From: Nipponacmea schrenckii
Lineage: Eukaryota > Mollusca > Gastropoda > Lottiidae
Length of the DNA: 64,000 nucleotides
Direction of reading: 5' to 3'
Assembly (NCBI GenBank): GCA_030562195.1
Contig: JAUJPP010000005.1
Coordinates: 5,390,826 to 5,454,825, forward strand
Position 1 is the stretch's first letter. Every line of letters begins with the position of its first letter. The position numbers and the translations under genes are program-made. The notes below the pieces were generated by a model. That model was not told where the DNA came from and made no database searches. It worked only from the letters and a program-made list of their open reading frames with translations. Shown here one piece after another: positions 23,115 to 35,371 of the stretch.

Positions 23115-24557
23115 ACACAGAAAAATAAGTAAGACAATCATGAGTAAATGTACATGTACTCATTTACGTGAGTTTTTGACTTTTCCATAAAACCAATCAT
23201 TTAGGACCCATTTACAGATGAGTCTGTATACTCAATAACGAGCAATTTGTGAGTGTATTGACTCATTTAACAAATGACTCGCCGACGAGTCAAAATGACT
23301 TATCTAGGAGTAAATATTGACTCACAGAAGTGGGTCAACAGTGAGTTAAAATACAGATTGACCCGTTAGAAATTTGTCATAGACGAGTCATAATAACTGC
23401 TTTTCTGGGTACTTGACTCAGTGAAATGACGTTTTAATGTGGTCATAGACGAATCAATTGACTACATAGGAGTAAAGTCATACTTTTCATCAAAACGTCT
23501 CATAGATGCATAATTCTTCTTGTACGCTTGCTTCAATGCGTCTGTTCAGGGATATATATACATCTTAAGGTTGGCCGAGTCTCGATCGATCCATTCTCGA
23601 TCAATCTTGATTCTAAAGCGTGTCAAAAAGTAAAAAAAAAAGAAAAACATGTTCGTTTGCTAGTTTATTGGACATTATAGTATTTAAAGGTATGCAGGAT
23701 GCAACATATTGTTAATAACACTTTAACACGAAACTATTTTTAAGATATGACTTTTAGAATGTAGAATGTTACAACGAACTATTTATTGGATGTTACGACT
23801 GAGTGGGGGGGGGGAGGGTGACTGTCGTGTTCAAGAACAAATCTGTATGAAATATATGTAGAAGAAATGAAAAGAAACTAAAATTTTAAAAGATTTAAAT
23901 AATTCTGTTGTAACAGCAATATTGGTATCGTCGGCAACTTGGTAAAATCCTAAGCTTTATTCATGGACTTACCAGCAAATCGAACAATGGGCCTATATAT
24001 TTCATCTGGAAAGAAAGACAAAAAAGTATTCGAGATCCAAATACAACTAGAACTGTGAACAGTTCCGAGAGTGGCAAACAACCTCTATGGGTTCAAAAAA
24101 TATACGCGAAGTTTTATTATGTAATATTGTTACACCACAGTTTAAAGTTAATTGCATATTAATGAGAAAGTTTTTAAGGTTCCATCATAAAATATTTAAG
24201 GTCAGAATTGTCAATAATATGTCGGAAGTTTGATCTCAAGCGTCCCCAGTATCACTGACGTCCTCTGTCTCATCATTTTCCTCTGCGAACAGCTGGAGAT
24301 CAAACTTCCGACATAGAATGGAGTGACGACACAGACAGTGATATGGACTAGAGAACCAGATTATCTGTTCAAACATACTTACCATCCCCTTAAGACTGTC
24401 ATAGGGTGGAGTGATTTGTTTCTGCTGCCATATAAATAAAGATCTATTGTAGAACACAGACACTGACAGTTCATCTTCGATATATTATGCATTTAAGGGG
24501 ATTTGACTCATATCCCACAGAGGCCAATCACTGCAGTTTTAAGTCTCATTACACCAC
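23115..24557. other. Unique spacer of the palindrome
   Basis: From 23.13 to 23.48 kb, GACTCA/TGAGTC motifs recur in both orientations. A G-run follows at about 23.81 kb. At 24218-24237 and 24296-24315 a 20-bp inverted pair (ATGTCGGAAGTTTGATCTC and complement) encloses a stretch whose minus strand reads an acidic peptide (AEENDETEDVSDTGD). That peptide could be a transposase N-terminal remnant but is too short to assign. Confidence 0.55.
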
Positions 24558-26086
24558 AAGGCGTCGCTTGACAAAATCTTGTCATATGCATCTGATTGGT
24601 CAAAGCCCCTCTGACCAATCAGATGCATATTACACGATTCTGTCAAGCGACGCCTTGCGGTGATGGCCACTATGGTATTTGCTACCAGAACAACAACCTT
24701 CCAATACCAATAATAAGGGTTAGTTGGTTCTGGTTGAGTGTGACTTAAAGTTAACAGTCGATGGTGAACAATGATTGATTCAGTAATAAGAAAAATAAAT
24801 TTGCAGTGGTGAATCATTTTAAAAATGATGGTTCCAGCACAACTCTACCACCGGAATAAATCTGTATAGCATTGGGTGCTCTATACTAGACAGAACCCCC
24901 ATAAGGTAACAGGTATACATTGGTTGTGATTTCAGGTGGTATCTCCTCAATCAAGTTTGAGGTCATACTGTGGGCCTCTTTGAAGAGTTCAAAATTTAAG
25001 GGCTTTTGACACAACTCTTCCACTGGATAATATGTCTGACATTTGGTGTTTTACACTTTACAAACCCTACTGAGTCTTTTGTTTTGCATTAGTTTTCGTT
25101 GGTACCAATGTCATCTACGATAGCCCCTTGTAGGGACCCTTTAAGGGTCGTCTGGCACCCACTCTACACCAAACAAATTGTCTGCCATCTGCACTGCTGA
25201 ACAACTTAAGGTAATATGTTGACATTGGTGGAGATTTCGTGTGATATCTCCTCAATGTAGTCTGAACTCATCTTGTGGGCCCTATGTAGGGTCCAAAATT
25301 GAAGGGCTTCTGGCACGACCCTACCACCGGATATTTTTCTGGCATTGGGTGTTTTACACTCTACATACCCTTCTGGTTCTTTTGGCATCAGTTTTGGTTG
25401 GTACCAATGTCATCTAGAATAGCCCCTTTTTGGGACCCTTTAAGGGTCGTCTGGCACCCTCTCCACACCAGAAAAAAATGTCTGCCATCTGCACTGCTGA
25501 ACAACTTAAGGTAATAAATTGACATTGGTGGAGATTTCGGGTGGTACCTCGGCAATGTAGTCTGAACCCATCCTGTGGGTTTTTTGAAGGGTCCAAAATT
25601 GAAGGGCTTCTGGCAAGACCCTACCACCGGATAATTTTTCTGGCATTGGGTGTTTTACACTCTACATACCCTACTGGTTCTTTTGGCATAAGTTTTGGTT
25701 GGTTCCAATGTCATCTAGGATAGCCCCTTTTTGGGACCCTTTAAGGGTCGTCTGGCACCCACTCCACACCAGACAAAATTTCTGCCATCTGCACTGCTGA
25801 ATATCTTAAGGTACTAAGTGGACATTGGTGGATATTTCGGGTGGTATCTCCGTCAACTAGTTTGAACCTATTTGGGGCCCTTTAGAAGGGTAGCCATCCC
25901 CTTCCCCACCAGGGGGGCATGCCAGAATGCCATATTCAGACAACCTAAGTGATCCCATACATGCCTTCGTGCTCAGATATTGGTACCCAGTTCGTCTACC
26001 TTCGAGGCCCTGGGCTGCCGGTCTATATATATATGTATATGTCTATCTACATTTGAATATATTTTGTTATATTAGTGATATATATA

Positions 26087-26329
26087 TTATCAGAGCAAAA
26101 TTCGTCATGCAGCCTCCATACAATTAATACTAGTAGATATATTAGTATCAATTATTATTAGTATAATATATCAGTGGAGTATATTGAGTGATATATATGC
26201 AGATGTAATATACGTATATGTTTATGAACATTTGAACTATATTGTGTTATATTAGTGATATATATAAGTATTAGCATAATATATCTATTAATTGTATGGA
26301 GACTGCATGACGAATTTTGCTCTGATAAT
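26087..26329. mobile_element. Small inverted-repeat element beside the palindrome
   Basis: Arms of 43 bp (26087-26129 and 26287-26329) are complementary with about one mismatch; they start ATTATCAGAGCAAAATTCG. Inside, TTATATTAGTGATATATATA occurs as direct copies. It begins about 60 bp from the right end of the large palindrome. Confidence 0.75.
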
Positions 26330-26334
26330 GACTG

Positions 26335-26930
26335 ACGCCCTACTTTTCGGGATACTGAAGACATCATGCATTGAACAACGAGGACAAATCGCCAGTAAAA
26401 TGGTATTAGCGTATTGGGGGTGGGGCTGTAGAAGTAGGGTTCATAGACTTCCATGTTCAATTTGATGCCAATCATTTGTTCGGTTCATCATCATAGTCAT
26501 TTAAGCCACACCCCCCTGTCGGTATATGAATGTTTATGTGTAATGAAATTCAAGGGATTAGGTCGTGTAATTCTACTTCTTTCCGTTTAGAATATAATCA
26601 GAAGTTATAGGACTGTATTACTTTAAATACAAGCCACGTGTTGCTGTTTCCGTTTCTCACGCCATGTCCTATTTGGCTGAGACGATGTTGCCTCATCAAG
26701 AATGTATACTAGACAATATTTGTATGTTGTTTTGATTATCAGATGATGTTTATGATATATAAGAAAGGTCAAAGCTTTTCTATCTTAATAATATTAATAA
26801 TCATATACATATTCTCCAACTCTCGACAGACTGGATAACTTTTCTATACTCTCGAACAAAGTCTGTGTTTTTAAAGAATTTTGAGTTAGAAACCCCGCCA
26901 TACTCTATATACATGTATTTTTACCAATAT
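26335..26930. other. Intergenic region
   Basis: No gene or clear repeat recognised. The antisense frame at 26.16-26.48 kb includes the inverted-repeat arm and is not convincing coding sequence. Confidence 0.45.
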
Positions 26931-26944
26931 TGAATCGTAGTTAT

Positions 26945-27552
26945 TGATATAGAAACCCCGCCATACTCTTAAGGAAATGGCGTATATTATTACTAACAGT
27001 ATAGAGTTATAGTCGAGATAAGCTTAGATCAGAATAAATAAGTTATTGAGATAGAAACCCCGCCATACTCTTAAGGAAATGGCGTATATTATTACTAACA
27101 GTATAGAGTTATAGTCGAGATAAGCTTAGATCAGAATAAATAAGTTATTGAGATAGAAACCCTGCCATACTCTTAAGGAAATGGCGTATATTATTACTAA
27201 CAGTATAGAGTTATAGTCGAGATAAGCTTAGATCAGAATAAATAAGTTATTGATGATAGAAACCCTGCCATACTCTTAAGGAAATGGCGTATATTATTAC
27301 TAACAGTATAGAGTTATAGTCGAGATAAGCTTAGATCAGAATAAATAAGTTATTGAGATAGAAACCCTGCCATACTCTTAAGGAAATGGCGTATATTATT
27401 ACTAACAGTATAGAGTTATAGTCGAGATAAGCTTAGATCAGAATAAATAAGTTATTGAGATAGAACTGCCATACTCTTAAGGAAATGGCGTATATTATTA
27501 CTAACAGTATAGAGTTATAGTCGAGATAAGCTTAGATCAGAATAAATAAGGA
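26945..27552. repeat. 102-bp tandem repeat, six copies
   Basis: AAGGAAATGGCGTATATTAT recurs at 26971, 27073, 27175, 27278, 27380 and 27479 (period 102, with one 103 and one 99). Units also share GATAAGCTTAGATCAGAATA. Copies are nearly identical, so the array is young. Confidence 0.95.
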
Positions 27553-29080
27553 TGTAAACTAGTCACGAAGGTTAGTGTATACTATCTTTCAACATTTTTT
27601 AATTTGTACTGGTGGGAATAGGCTTATTTTTTCACGGGTCACTTTTTTCTCGTCCAGTGCTTCTATAGAGAGCTATCATATATAATACCCGAGGCATGTG
27701 AGGTTACCTTTTTTGTGTCCAAGGTCAGTGCTTCTATAGAAAGGTATCTGCTATAATACCTCATACATGGCACCTCGGTTTACTCTTTTTGTAGCACCCA
27801 TCATTTAGTGACTTGTTTAGAACAGGTTCTTGCCAGTGTTAAATTTCTTTTTCATTCATAACTTCGATATGTGTTGTTATTATAATGTTTGCTAATTGAG
27901 TTGTCATCTTCCGAATGGAATATCAGGAATCAGGAGTTTTGATTTTGAATTTTTAGGGGAGGAAGAATTCAATTGTATATTAATACCCATTTATGACGTC
28001 ATTATTCCTACTATTACATACAAATAACGTCATAACGTATATTATTGCGTTTCAACGAGCGCAACTCAAAAGTTTTCTCTGAGGCTCGTGAGTTTAAGAA
28101 AATGTGTACTACTATAACGTCGATTATTAATAACCAACAGATGTTTTAGCTACACCGTGTATACAACTGTTTGATTTAATTACCAGAAAGAATGAGTTAG
28201 GAATGTTTTTCATTGGATTGGTGTTTGTTTTTTCAAAGTAACACATTGTTGTATGGTATAGGTTGTATTTTGGTGTTCGATGGTAAAGAAATTGGTGAGA
28301 TTAGTGCAACTACATGTAAATTAGATACGGCTTTTTGAAACATTTGATCAATAGTCCTTGTTAACGATACGGACACAATTTGGTTCGTCTATTTGCTAAA
28401 TGAATCGACACCGTACCGATTGCTTACAATCCAATCAATTCCCTGTATTCCATTATACAAGAAAGATGGATATTGTAGCCATGGTATTAGACATAGTTCT
28501 TACCAAAGAGAAGGTTATCATGTAGCCTGTTTTAAAAGAGGTGTGGTGAAACCATACTTTCTGATGGAATAGAAATAGTGTGAAACATATTGAACCAATT
28601 AGATGTAAATTGCATATTTGAAGTGGTACTCGAGCTTATAAACTCATTATAGCTACTCAAATTTCAACTTATACAAAATAATACTCTACTTTAGATTGGA
28701 ATCGGTATAAATGGTATTCTCTTTGGTAAAAAGTCTTTCAGTTGGTGTGTAAATAAGGAATAAGGAAAGAAAGATACTATTATTATTGTTTACTTTTCTC
28801 AAGTTTGGTTCACGAGTTTTCCATCAGCCGGTCATTGGTTTTATCTCTTGGTCTTGATCCTTTCTATCAGCTGATCCTCGATTTAACCTCTTGACCATGA
28901 CCTTTTCTAACGAGGATCTCTTCTCCTAGCAAGTCCTGACTAAATATCTAAGCAGTGAGTCTTCCCCGAGTTAGGTACCTTCTGATCCCAGGCCACACCT
29001 CTTAGCCTTGATATTGTCACTAGAAACCTTTCTGTCAGCTGGTCCTTGTTCAAACTTCTAAGCATTGATCTCTCTTGGCT
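27553..29080. other. Intergenic region
   Basis: No coding exon recognised. Two similar blocks near 27655 and 27730 (GTGCTTCTATAGA, then TATAATACC) look like an old duplication. From 28.85 kb a T/C-rich stretch with repeated (C/T)AGCTG(A/G)TCCT motifs leads into the next microsatellite. Confidence 0.45.
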
Positions 29081-29084
29081 TTTT

Positions 29085-29200
29085 CGCATCCATTCATTCG
29101 TTCATTCATTCATTCATTCATTCGTTCATTCATTCATTCATTCGTTCATTCATTAACTCGTTCATTCATTCGTTCATTCAATCATTCATTCGTTGATTAC
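29085..29200. repeat. (CATT)n/(CGTT)n microsatellite
   Basis: Repeated TTCATTCATTCATTCG tetranucleotide units with interspersed CGTT variants. It leaves a frame of Ser/Phe/Ile/His repeats open, which is not a gene. Confidence 0.95.
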
Positions 29201-32200
29201 ACTGTTTATTCTGATTACGAAACATCTGTAGGACCAGGCTGCTATGTGAATTGGTAACGTAACTCGTCTAACCTTTTGTATTTACAATAAAAGATATTGT
29301 TTATGACATCTCAACTACATCAGAATAAAACAACATCACAGACTTATACACAGTAGGTGGGAATCGGTAAGATTGTTCAAAGGAATCAAAGAAATATATT
29401 GAATGTTTTTATATTGACTCGTCCTGCATCCATTGACGCTATTATACTGATTTTTGGCAGTGCGGCATCAGTCTCCTATAGACTGTGAAGTCCACAAGCC
29501 TATTGAATTTAATTTCCTATTCCCTATTCTTATATTTTTGTATCGCTTGTAATCTAACAGGATTTCTACCAGAGTGCGTTCTAATGATGTAATTTTCAAC
29601 CAATGAAAGAGTATAATCAATAGCTTAATAACGTAATGAATAGTAGGGTAGCGACATCCACGGTAGAGCAATATGACAACGTTCTCAACCTCTTAACCAT
29701 TGTGTGGATGGTGGCAACGTGGCCATATGTAGCTGTAGAGTCATTTCATGGCAATGTGGCAATTTTATTTATGTTCCGATCTCGTATAGTGAAGTTAATC
29801 AGAAATTAACGTAAACAGAAAGCGAAATAAAATGAGTTTTTTCACCGGTTCACTAAAGAGTTATGACTTTCAGGTGTTGGTCTGTAAGTTGGTGCCAGAC
29901 GTCATTCCTTTCACCATCTGGTGCATGAACCCGAAATGTACGTGCATTGTTTATGTTTGTAGTCTATCTGTTACAAACCTTTTAGCACCATATGCATTTC
30001 TGGTTTTTAGAGTGGAAAAAGAAGGGTGAGACGGCTTGTGGTGTAGCAGTATCCATATGTTGCATGTTATCCGGACACTCCCGTCTTTTCAGTCAGGCAA
30101 GAAAAGGGTCATTTTGGAACATTCTGAGGAACATTCTGAATCGCCCTTAATAATGTGCTTCTTGAAAGTCATATACGCCTGCGTTAACAATCAAATTAAG
30201 ATGAGATACAATGAAATTGAAGCTATAGAAATAATATACCAGCTATTTCAAGGCCACTATGTATCATTATTTGTTCTGATAATTCGCCAAGAGAACTGGA
30301 ATCGAATACCTCTATCATATTCTCCTCTATAATGGGTGTGTTCGAATATTTTTTCATATTGTTGTGAAGGTCGTTGAGTCTATACCCACACCCTACTCTT
30401 TTGAATATTAGACCATAGACAACTCTTAATGACCTAAGATAGTGAATTGGTCCCGATTCGTTGATGGAATTGACGATTTGTGTTCGATAATAATTCTGAA
30501 TATGGACTAAATGTAATAGAGGTTTGGGTGTGTTCGTCCATCTTAGCGGGTCACGGCGTTTGTATGTTCTGTCTGTGTTCGATTACAGTCCTTAATGTTG
30601 GCTCAAACTGTAAAATCGCATCGACCTTTCCCACAGTTTGTTCTATATGGGTGTGTTCGATATTTTATTCAAACGATGTTCTTCCTTGTTAGAAGGTCAT
30701 GGCGTTTGAAAGCCCAAGGGTGATTGGAATTGAAGATGAAATAGGTATTACGTCTTCCTCCTTGCTCAAGTTGGTCTTATCACGACTTGGAATGCCATGC
30801 AGTGTGTAATGAGGGAAATTTTGATGGTTATTACGCCTTGCATTCCTGCTTAAGTTTGGTTTATGAAGACGGACAATGTCATGCAGTGTGTAATGGGAGA
30901 ATTATGCGCATCGGTCACCTTATATGATATGAAATGAAATGATGTAAGTTGATCATATAAAAACAATTTCTTTATCTGGAGGAAGCGTGTTAGATAAGGT
31001 TCGAACCAAAGACTAGCCGACTGGGTAATTAAAACATGGTATTACTTTAACTAATATCATATATGATAATCTTTCTGTAGGCGTCTACGTCCAGTATAAC
31101 TATTAAACGTGCACTAACTCGTTATCTAAGTACGAATTAATGGATTTTGAAATCATCTTACTAGTTAATTTATGGCCCTTGATGTCTCCTGTGGCCCAAT
31201 TATTTGAATGTGATGGTTTTTTTAAGAGAGGGGGGGGGGATTTGTTTAGACAATATTGCTTGGGCCAATTTCATAATTTCATAAATCCATTACGAAATTT
31301 AATGAGACAATCCCATCTTGAAAGTTATTTAAAAAATATTTAGAGTAAAATTAAAGGCTCAAGTCTCTTAGCTTTTTTTAGCACAGGTGATATATGAATG
31401 GGGCTAATCAAGTCCGTAACTAAGTGGTGAATAGGCTTTTGTCGTTAAATATTTTGACATTTCTTTAAAAAAACTTATCATTTATAAAGCTAAGTGGCAA
31501 TTCTACTTTAAACTAATCATATTTAATAATGTCAACGAACTCTTAGGTAGCTAAGTGGGAATTACTCATTAATAGGCTAATCCAATCAAGGTATTTTATA
31601 GAAGCTAAATGGGGATTACCCTTTAATAAGCTAACAACCTCTTTGTAAGGTAATCTTGCTCAGTGGTTGATATAATATTGGCATTGATTTATCATCTTTA
31701 TAATGGTCTGTATGACTGCGAGTTGATGTATTAGAATTCAGTAGGAATTATATAGTTATTAGGTGAGTGGAATCTCTATACTGCATAGACGTATAGCTGT
31801 ATTACCCGGGAAGGCATGGGTAAGGCATGCTTTTAAGCTGGCAAGGTAGGGCGACATTGTTTTATTGTTGAAATGTGTACATTGTATTAGGTGACCGGTA
31901 GTAAGGTTTGTTTTAGGCATGGTGGAAGGAGAGGTTGGGTTGTTTTTTTTTGTCATATTTGTGGGGGGGGGGGTGTAGTATGGTTGTACCGTATGATGAA
32001 ATAATTTAATTAAATCATATAGCTAGCATTGTTTTTTCGCTCTCAGAGATTCGCCATGTTGGGTACTTGACGAGCTGGAAGACATGATCGTTCAATAACT
32101 TGATCCATTGTTTACATTGACCTGATAATTGTTTACATTTTGTACACAATGTTGACAAGATGTTTAGATCGCTGTTTGTTATTTCACAATTAGTAAACAT

Positions 32201-32360
32201 GTTCTACATCTCTCTGATTTCTTTCTCTGAATGAGACGTTCTGAGTACTTTATTAAAGAAAATGTTGTGTAATTTGTCGAAACGTTGAATTTAGCTGTGA
32301 GTACATGTGCAAGTATTACACAAAGATTTAAGAAAATATAATTCATTGAAAGGTTGTTTA
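29201..32360. other. Intergenic region with SINE fragments
   Basis: Open frames at 29.8-30.7 kb have no recognisable domains and no splice-supported context. At about 30.76-30.95 kb two SINE-tail fragments (GCCATGCAGTGTGTAATG and GTCATGCAGTGTGTAATGGG) are in tandem. At 31.4-31.66 kb a loose repeat of CTAAGTGG(G/C)AATT motifs appears. G-runs occur near 31.23 and 31.97 kb. Confidence 0.45.
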
Positions 32361-32371
32361 CTAAATACATA

Positions 32372-32556
32372 TGTATTGAAATGTTGTGTTGTGAATATCG
32401 AAATGTTGTGTTGTGAATATTGAAATGTTGTGTTGTGTATATTGAAATGTTGTGTTGTGTATATTGAAATGTTGTGTTGTGTATATTGAAATGTTGTGTT
32501 GTGAATATTGAAATGTTGTGTTGTGTATATTGAAATGTTGTGTTGTGAATAAGTGT
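32372..32556. repeat. 22-bp minisatellite
   Basis: About eight units of ATTGAAATGTTGTGTTGTGT plus AT, differing mainly in GTGTAT versus GTGAAT. The antisense strand reads a repetitive FNIHNTT peptide that follows from the unit and is not a protein gene. Confidence 0.93.
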
Positions 32557-33372
32557 ATCAGAAAGGTTAATGATAATGTAATCCATTGAATTTGTTTGGA
32601 TTATATTCTGGATTATCATTTGTTGATGAGGATAAAGTGTTTGTTGAAACTTTGCGTATCTTGGGTTACAGTAGAATCATTGTAATGTAATGCAGCATAA
32701 GTATTTTGCTTGAATTTTGCCTTGAAGGTAATTCCATAGTCTAGTTTATATATTGGCCGCATCCACTTGAACTTATCCATCGGGAACATTATTGACTATG
32801 TGTTCTCTGCTATAAGATTCATGTTTGAGGCTGTTAAGTAACGGCATTTGTAATTGGAAATTCTCTTAAGAGCACCTTCAGTTATTAAAAATCGCCCACC
32901 ATACATTGGCTAACTCTTCGGGAATTCTTCTTGATATTCAATGGACTCCGTGGCCTTCCTATTTAACATATCTCTCGGGAGCATTTTGTAAGATTGTATT
33001 TTGGCACGGAAACTCCTCCATACAATGGTATTCATTTCTCTAATAGTTTTATTATGTTAACACCAGACTGTTAAAATGTTAACGCGTGTTCAGTTGTAAT
33101 CAATCTAGTTACCACCTCCGTTGAGAAATCAGCAACAGATTAGATGTTATTTGAAGGCAGGCATTGATTATGGAAGGCAAACGAGGTCAAAACCTGGGGC
33201 CTTATTCTCAAAATTTAAGTATGGAAGGAGAAACAGACCGAATCTGAAATGAGTAGCAAGACAGCATATTATGAAGGCTATCTGTCTCAGACAATATTAA
33301 ATTTACTGCTATAAACATACGTTTTTATTTTATCATTACTCTTTGCATTTCAGACAGCGAAGCTTGACCAGA

Positions 33373-34626
33373 ATGGGGAATTGGATTTCAACATTGACAT
33401 CCTACGTCCCAGGATTTTTGACCAATCAGAAAGCAATTACAGAGACCAATGAAAAAGTGGCAGTAAAGGAAGTCGTAAGAGTGCCGCCACCTACCGATAT
33501 TGAAATATCTACGGAATGTGCGCGGACGTTGTATCAGGCCGAGAATTGCCAGAAGAAATCTCAACACACGGACTACATTCAGTTCTGCAAATTAACCCCC
33601 TCTGATATACCCGAGCAGTTCCAAAACGACAGACTATTCAAATATCTGGTGAACGTTGGTAAACGTGTAGTCCGAATAACAGTCCATGCATCAGAATTGG
33701 ACTCCTTTTATGGAAGTGGTGTAGTGACCAAATACCGCGGACAAACTGTTATCGCCGTGCCTCGGAGTTTAGTTCCGAATAACACAAGAGCTTCTCAAAC
33801 GGAAGTCGACTTCTTCTATGACACTTCAGACTACAAAGGCGTCTTCAAATCTAAAGGAACAGGTCTGATATCGTTACCCGATAACCCACAATTGACCTTG
33901 ATGACCTTTGACCCAGAACCTGAGGTCATATGCAAGTCATATATTCCCGACATTGACCGATTCAAGGTCGAGGTCACAGTTACCGACGAAGAAGATAATT
34001 TGCGTTCAGGAGAAGCGGAAGTTTTTACTGAAGATGGACAATATTACGTCTTGACCAATACTGACTTGATAGACACGGATTTCCAGGCGGAGAATTGCCA
34101 AATCAAATTCTGTATTGATGGTGCGCTTGCACCTAGTTTAGGAACCGGGATATTTTATATGGACGAAACGGATACAATCATTTCGTTTGATCCCGTACCG
34201 GATGTGATAAAACGTGAACTGACGAAACGCGACCCCTTGTGGCAGAATAGCGAAGACAGTGACATGATGCCAGTAGTGATCTCACATCCCCACGGCGCCC
34301 CTAAAACTGTTTCCATGGGAACAGCGTTCACAAACATTCAAAAGGAAATGCTGGAGAGGAGTGTTCTCAAGGACTCTTTGAAACCGAAACATGCTAACGA
34401 AACCATGGACGAAAGTGACTTCATCAAAAAGAAGGTGTTGGTTCATACTGCAGACACATGTGCCGGAAGTGCAGGTGGCATTGTTATTTCCGTTGGTGAT
34501 GATTCAAAGATAAGGGGAGGTTACTCCAAGGCTTTTATCCATTTACAAGGGTTAAAGTCAGAATTAATGAAGTTACAGACTGACTCGGACAATATTAACA
34601 TATCGACGCTCATTGGTTGGATTTGA
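33373..34626 (+). CDS. Trypsin-fold protein, probable pseudoprotease
   Basis: A 417-aa open frame in one exon; an acceptor (TTTGCATTTCAG, exon from 33354) lies 19 bp before the first ATG, so a non-coding exon precedes it. The start MGNWIS fits N-myristoylation (Gly2, Ser6). From about residue 80 the chymotrypsin/trypsin-like fold of DegP and FAM111-type peptidases is suggested by YGSGVV (His-loop strand), ISHPHGAPK, and DTCAGSAGGIV with the nucleophile serine. Where the catalytic His is expected (R-H-V in relatives) the sequence reads VPRSLVP, so activity is doubtful. AATAAA at about 34996 fits the 3' end. Family is inferred from motifs; the exact clade is unknown. Confidence 0.75.
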   Translation: MGNWISTLTSYVPGFLTNQKAITETNEKVAVKEVVRVPPPTDIEISTECARTLYQAENCQKKSQHTDYIQFCKLTPSDIPEQFQNDRLFKYLVNVGKRVVRITVHASELDSFYGSGVVTKYRGQTVIAVPRSLVPNNTRASQTEVDFFYDTSDYKGVFKSKGTGLISLPDNPQLTLMTFDPEPEVICKSYIPDIDRFKVEVTVTDEEDNLRSGEAEVFTEDGQYYVLTNTDLIDTDFQAENCQIKFCIDGALAPSLGTGIFYMDETDTIISFDPVPDVIKRELTKRDPLWQNSEDSDMMPVVISHPHGAPKTVSMGTAFTNIQKEMLERSVLKDSLKPKHANETMDESDFIKKKVLVHTADTCAGSAGGIVISVGDDSKIRGGYSKAFIHLQGLKSELMKLQTDSDNINISTLIGWI

Positions 34627-35370
34627 ATGTGTGATTTTTAAAAGTCCTTAAATGTTGGTAAAGATGTAGTTCGTATTCTGATCTCTGATTAACTTGTAGC
34701 CAATTCTGTGATGCATCCTTGCGCTTGAAACATCCGCTTAGAGACCAACCGGAAGTGAACATTACTTGACAATCACAGAAAAACGTAGTTTGAAAGTGCA
34801 TTGTAGAAGACCGGTCGTTTTGTTCCTATTGGACTTTCTTATTGGATTGTACCTGTACATGTATATAGAGCTCTTACTCCCCACTCTACCCTTCGGGGTT
34901 ACCCCTGATTGTCCCGAGGGACCGTCTTGCCACTAATGATAATCAAATTGGAGATGATTTTATTTCTGTTGATATTTCAGTAATCTATTGTTGATAATAA
35001 AGTATATATGATTGACTGATTGTGCATATCTTCTTCCCAGTATCTACTCCAGACCAGACCCGCTTCTCGGACTCTACACGAAGAACTAGGTTGGATATCT
35101 TGTCCCATAGCTCGATCCCATTTCAAGATTTATCAAGCTGATATTAAACGTCATGAACTGAAAAAATACATTATTTAGCTTGCTTGAACTTTTTAATATA
35201 TATGAAATTAAAATGCCAGAATTATTCCACTAATTTAACATGATCATTTTATTGGTTTTTTTTTCCATTATTTTATGATGATTATACATATAATTACAAT
35301 AATGACAGCTAGATGGCTGGTATTGAGTCATTCAGTGTAATAAAGAAATATATTCACAGCAAGCCTTTAA
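34627..35370. other. 3' flank of the trypsin-fold gene
   Basis: Probable 3' UTR to the AATAAA at about 34996, then AT-rich sequence without coding content. Confidence 0.45.
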
Positions 35371-35371
35371 A

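Larger units (their letters stand above)
21645..26025. mobile_element. 4.4-kb palindromic (foldback) element
   Basis: Left arm 21645-23114 and right arm 24558-26025 are inverted copies of each other, about 1.47 kb each, starting at TAGACCGGCAGCCCAGGGC and ending at its complement. A TA dinucleotide borders both ends and may be the target duplication. Each arm contains about 300-bp tandem subunits (the CTTAAAGGGTCC landmark at 21932, 22229 and 22527, mirrored near 25141, 25440 and 25740) and, at its inner end, a nested hairpin. The 1.44 kb spacer has no recognisable transposase. Size and form suggest a non-autonomous foldback transposon; a palindromic assembly join is the alternative. Confidence 0.85.

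Noticed and set aside
22854..24817. Pair of identical 92-codon frames on opposite strands
   Set aside because: They are the two arms of the palindrome read outward-in; no domain, no splice support.
26945..27552. Regular repeat that could suggest a CRISPR-like array
   Set aside because: Units are contiguous with no unique spacers; it is a plain 102-bp tandem repeat in animal DNA.
29832..30692. Three consecutive open frames on the plus strand
   Set aside because: Different frames without acceptor/donor pairs or recognisable domains.
33343..33372. Extension of the trypsin-fold protein upstream to a TTG
   Set aside because: The extension crosses a splice acceptor (CAG at 33351-33353); the first ATG in the exon is at 33373.
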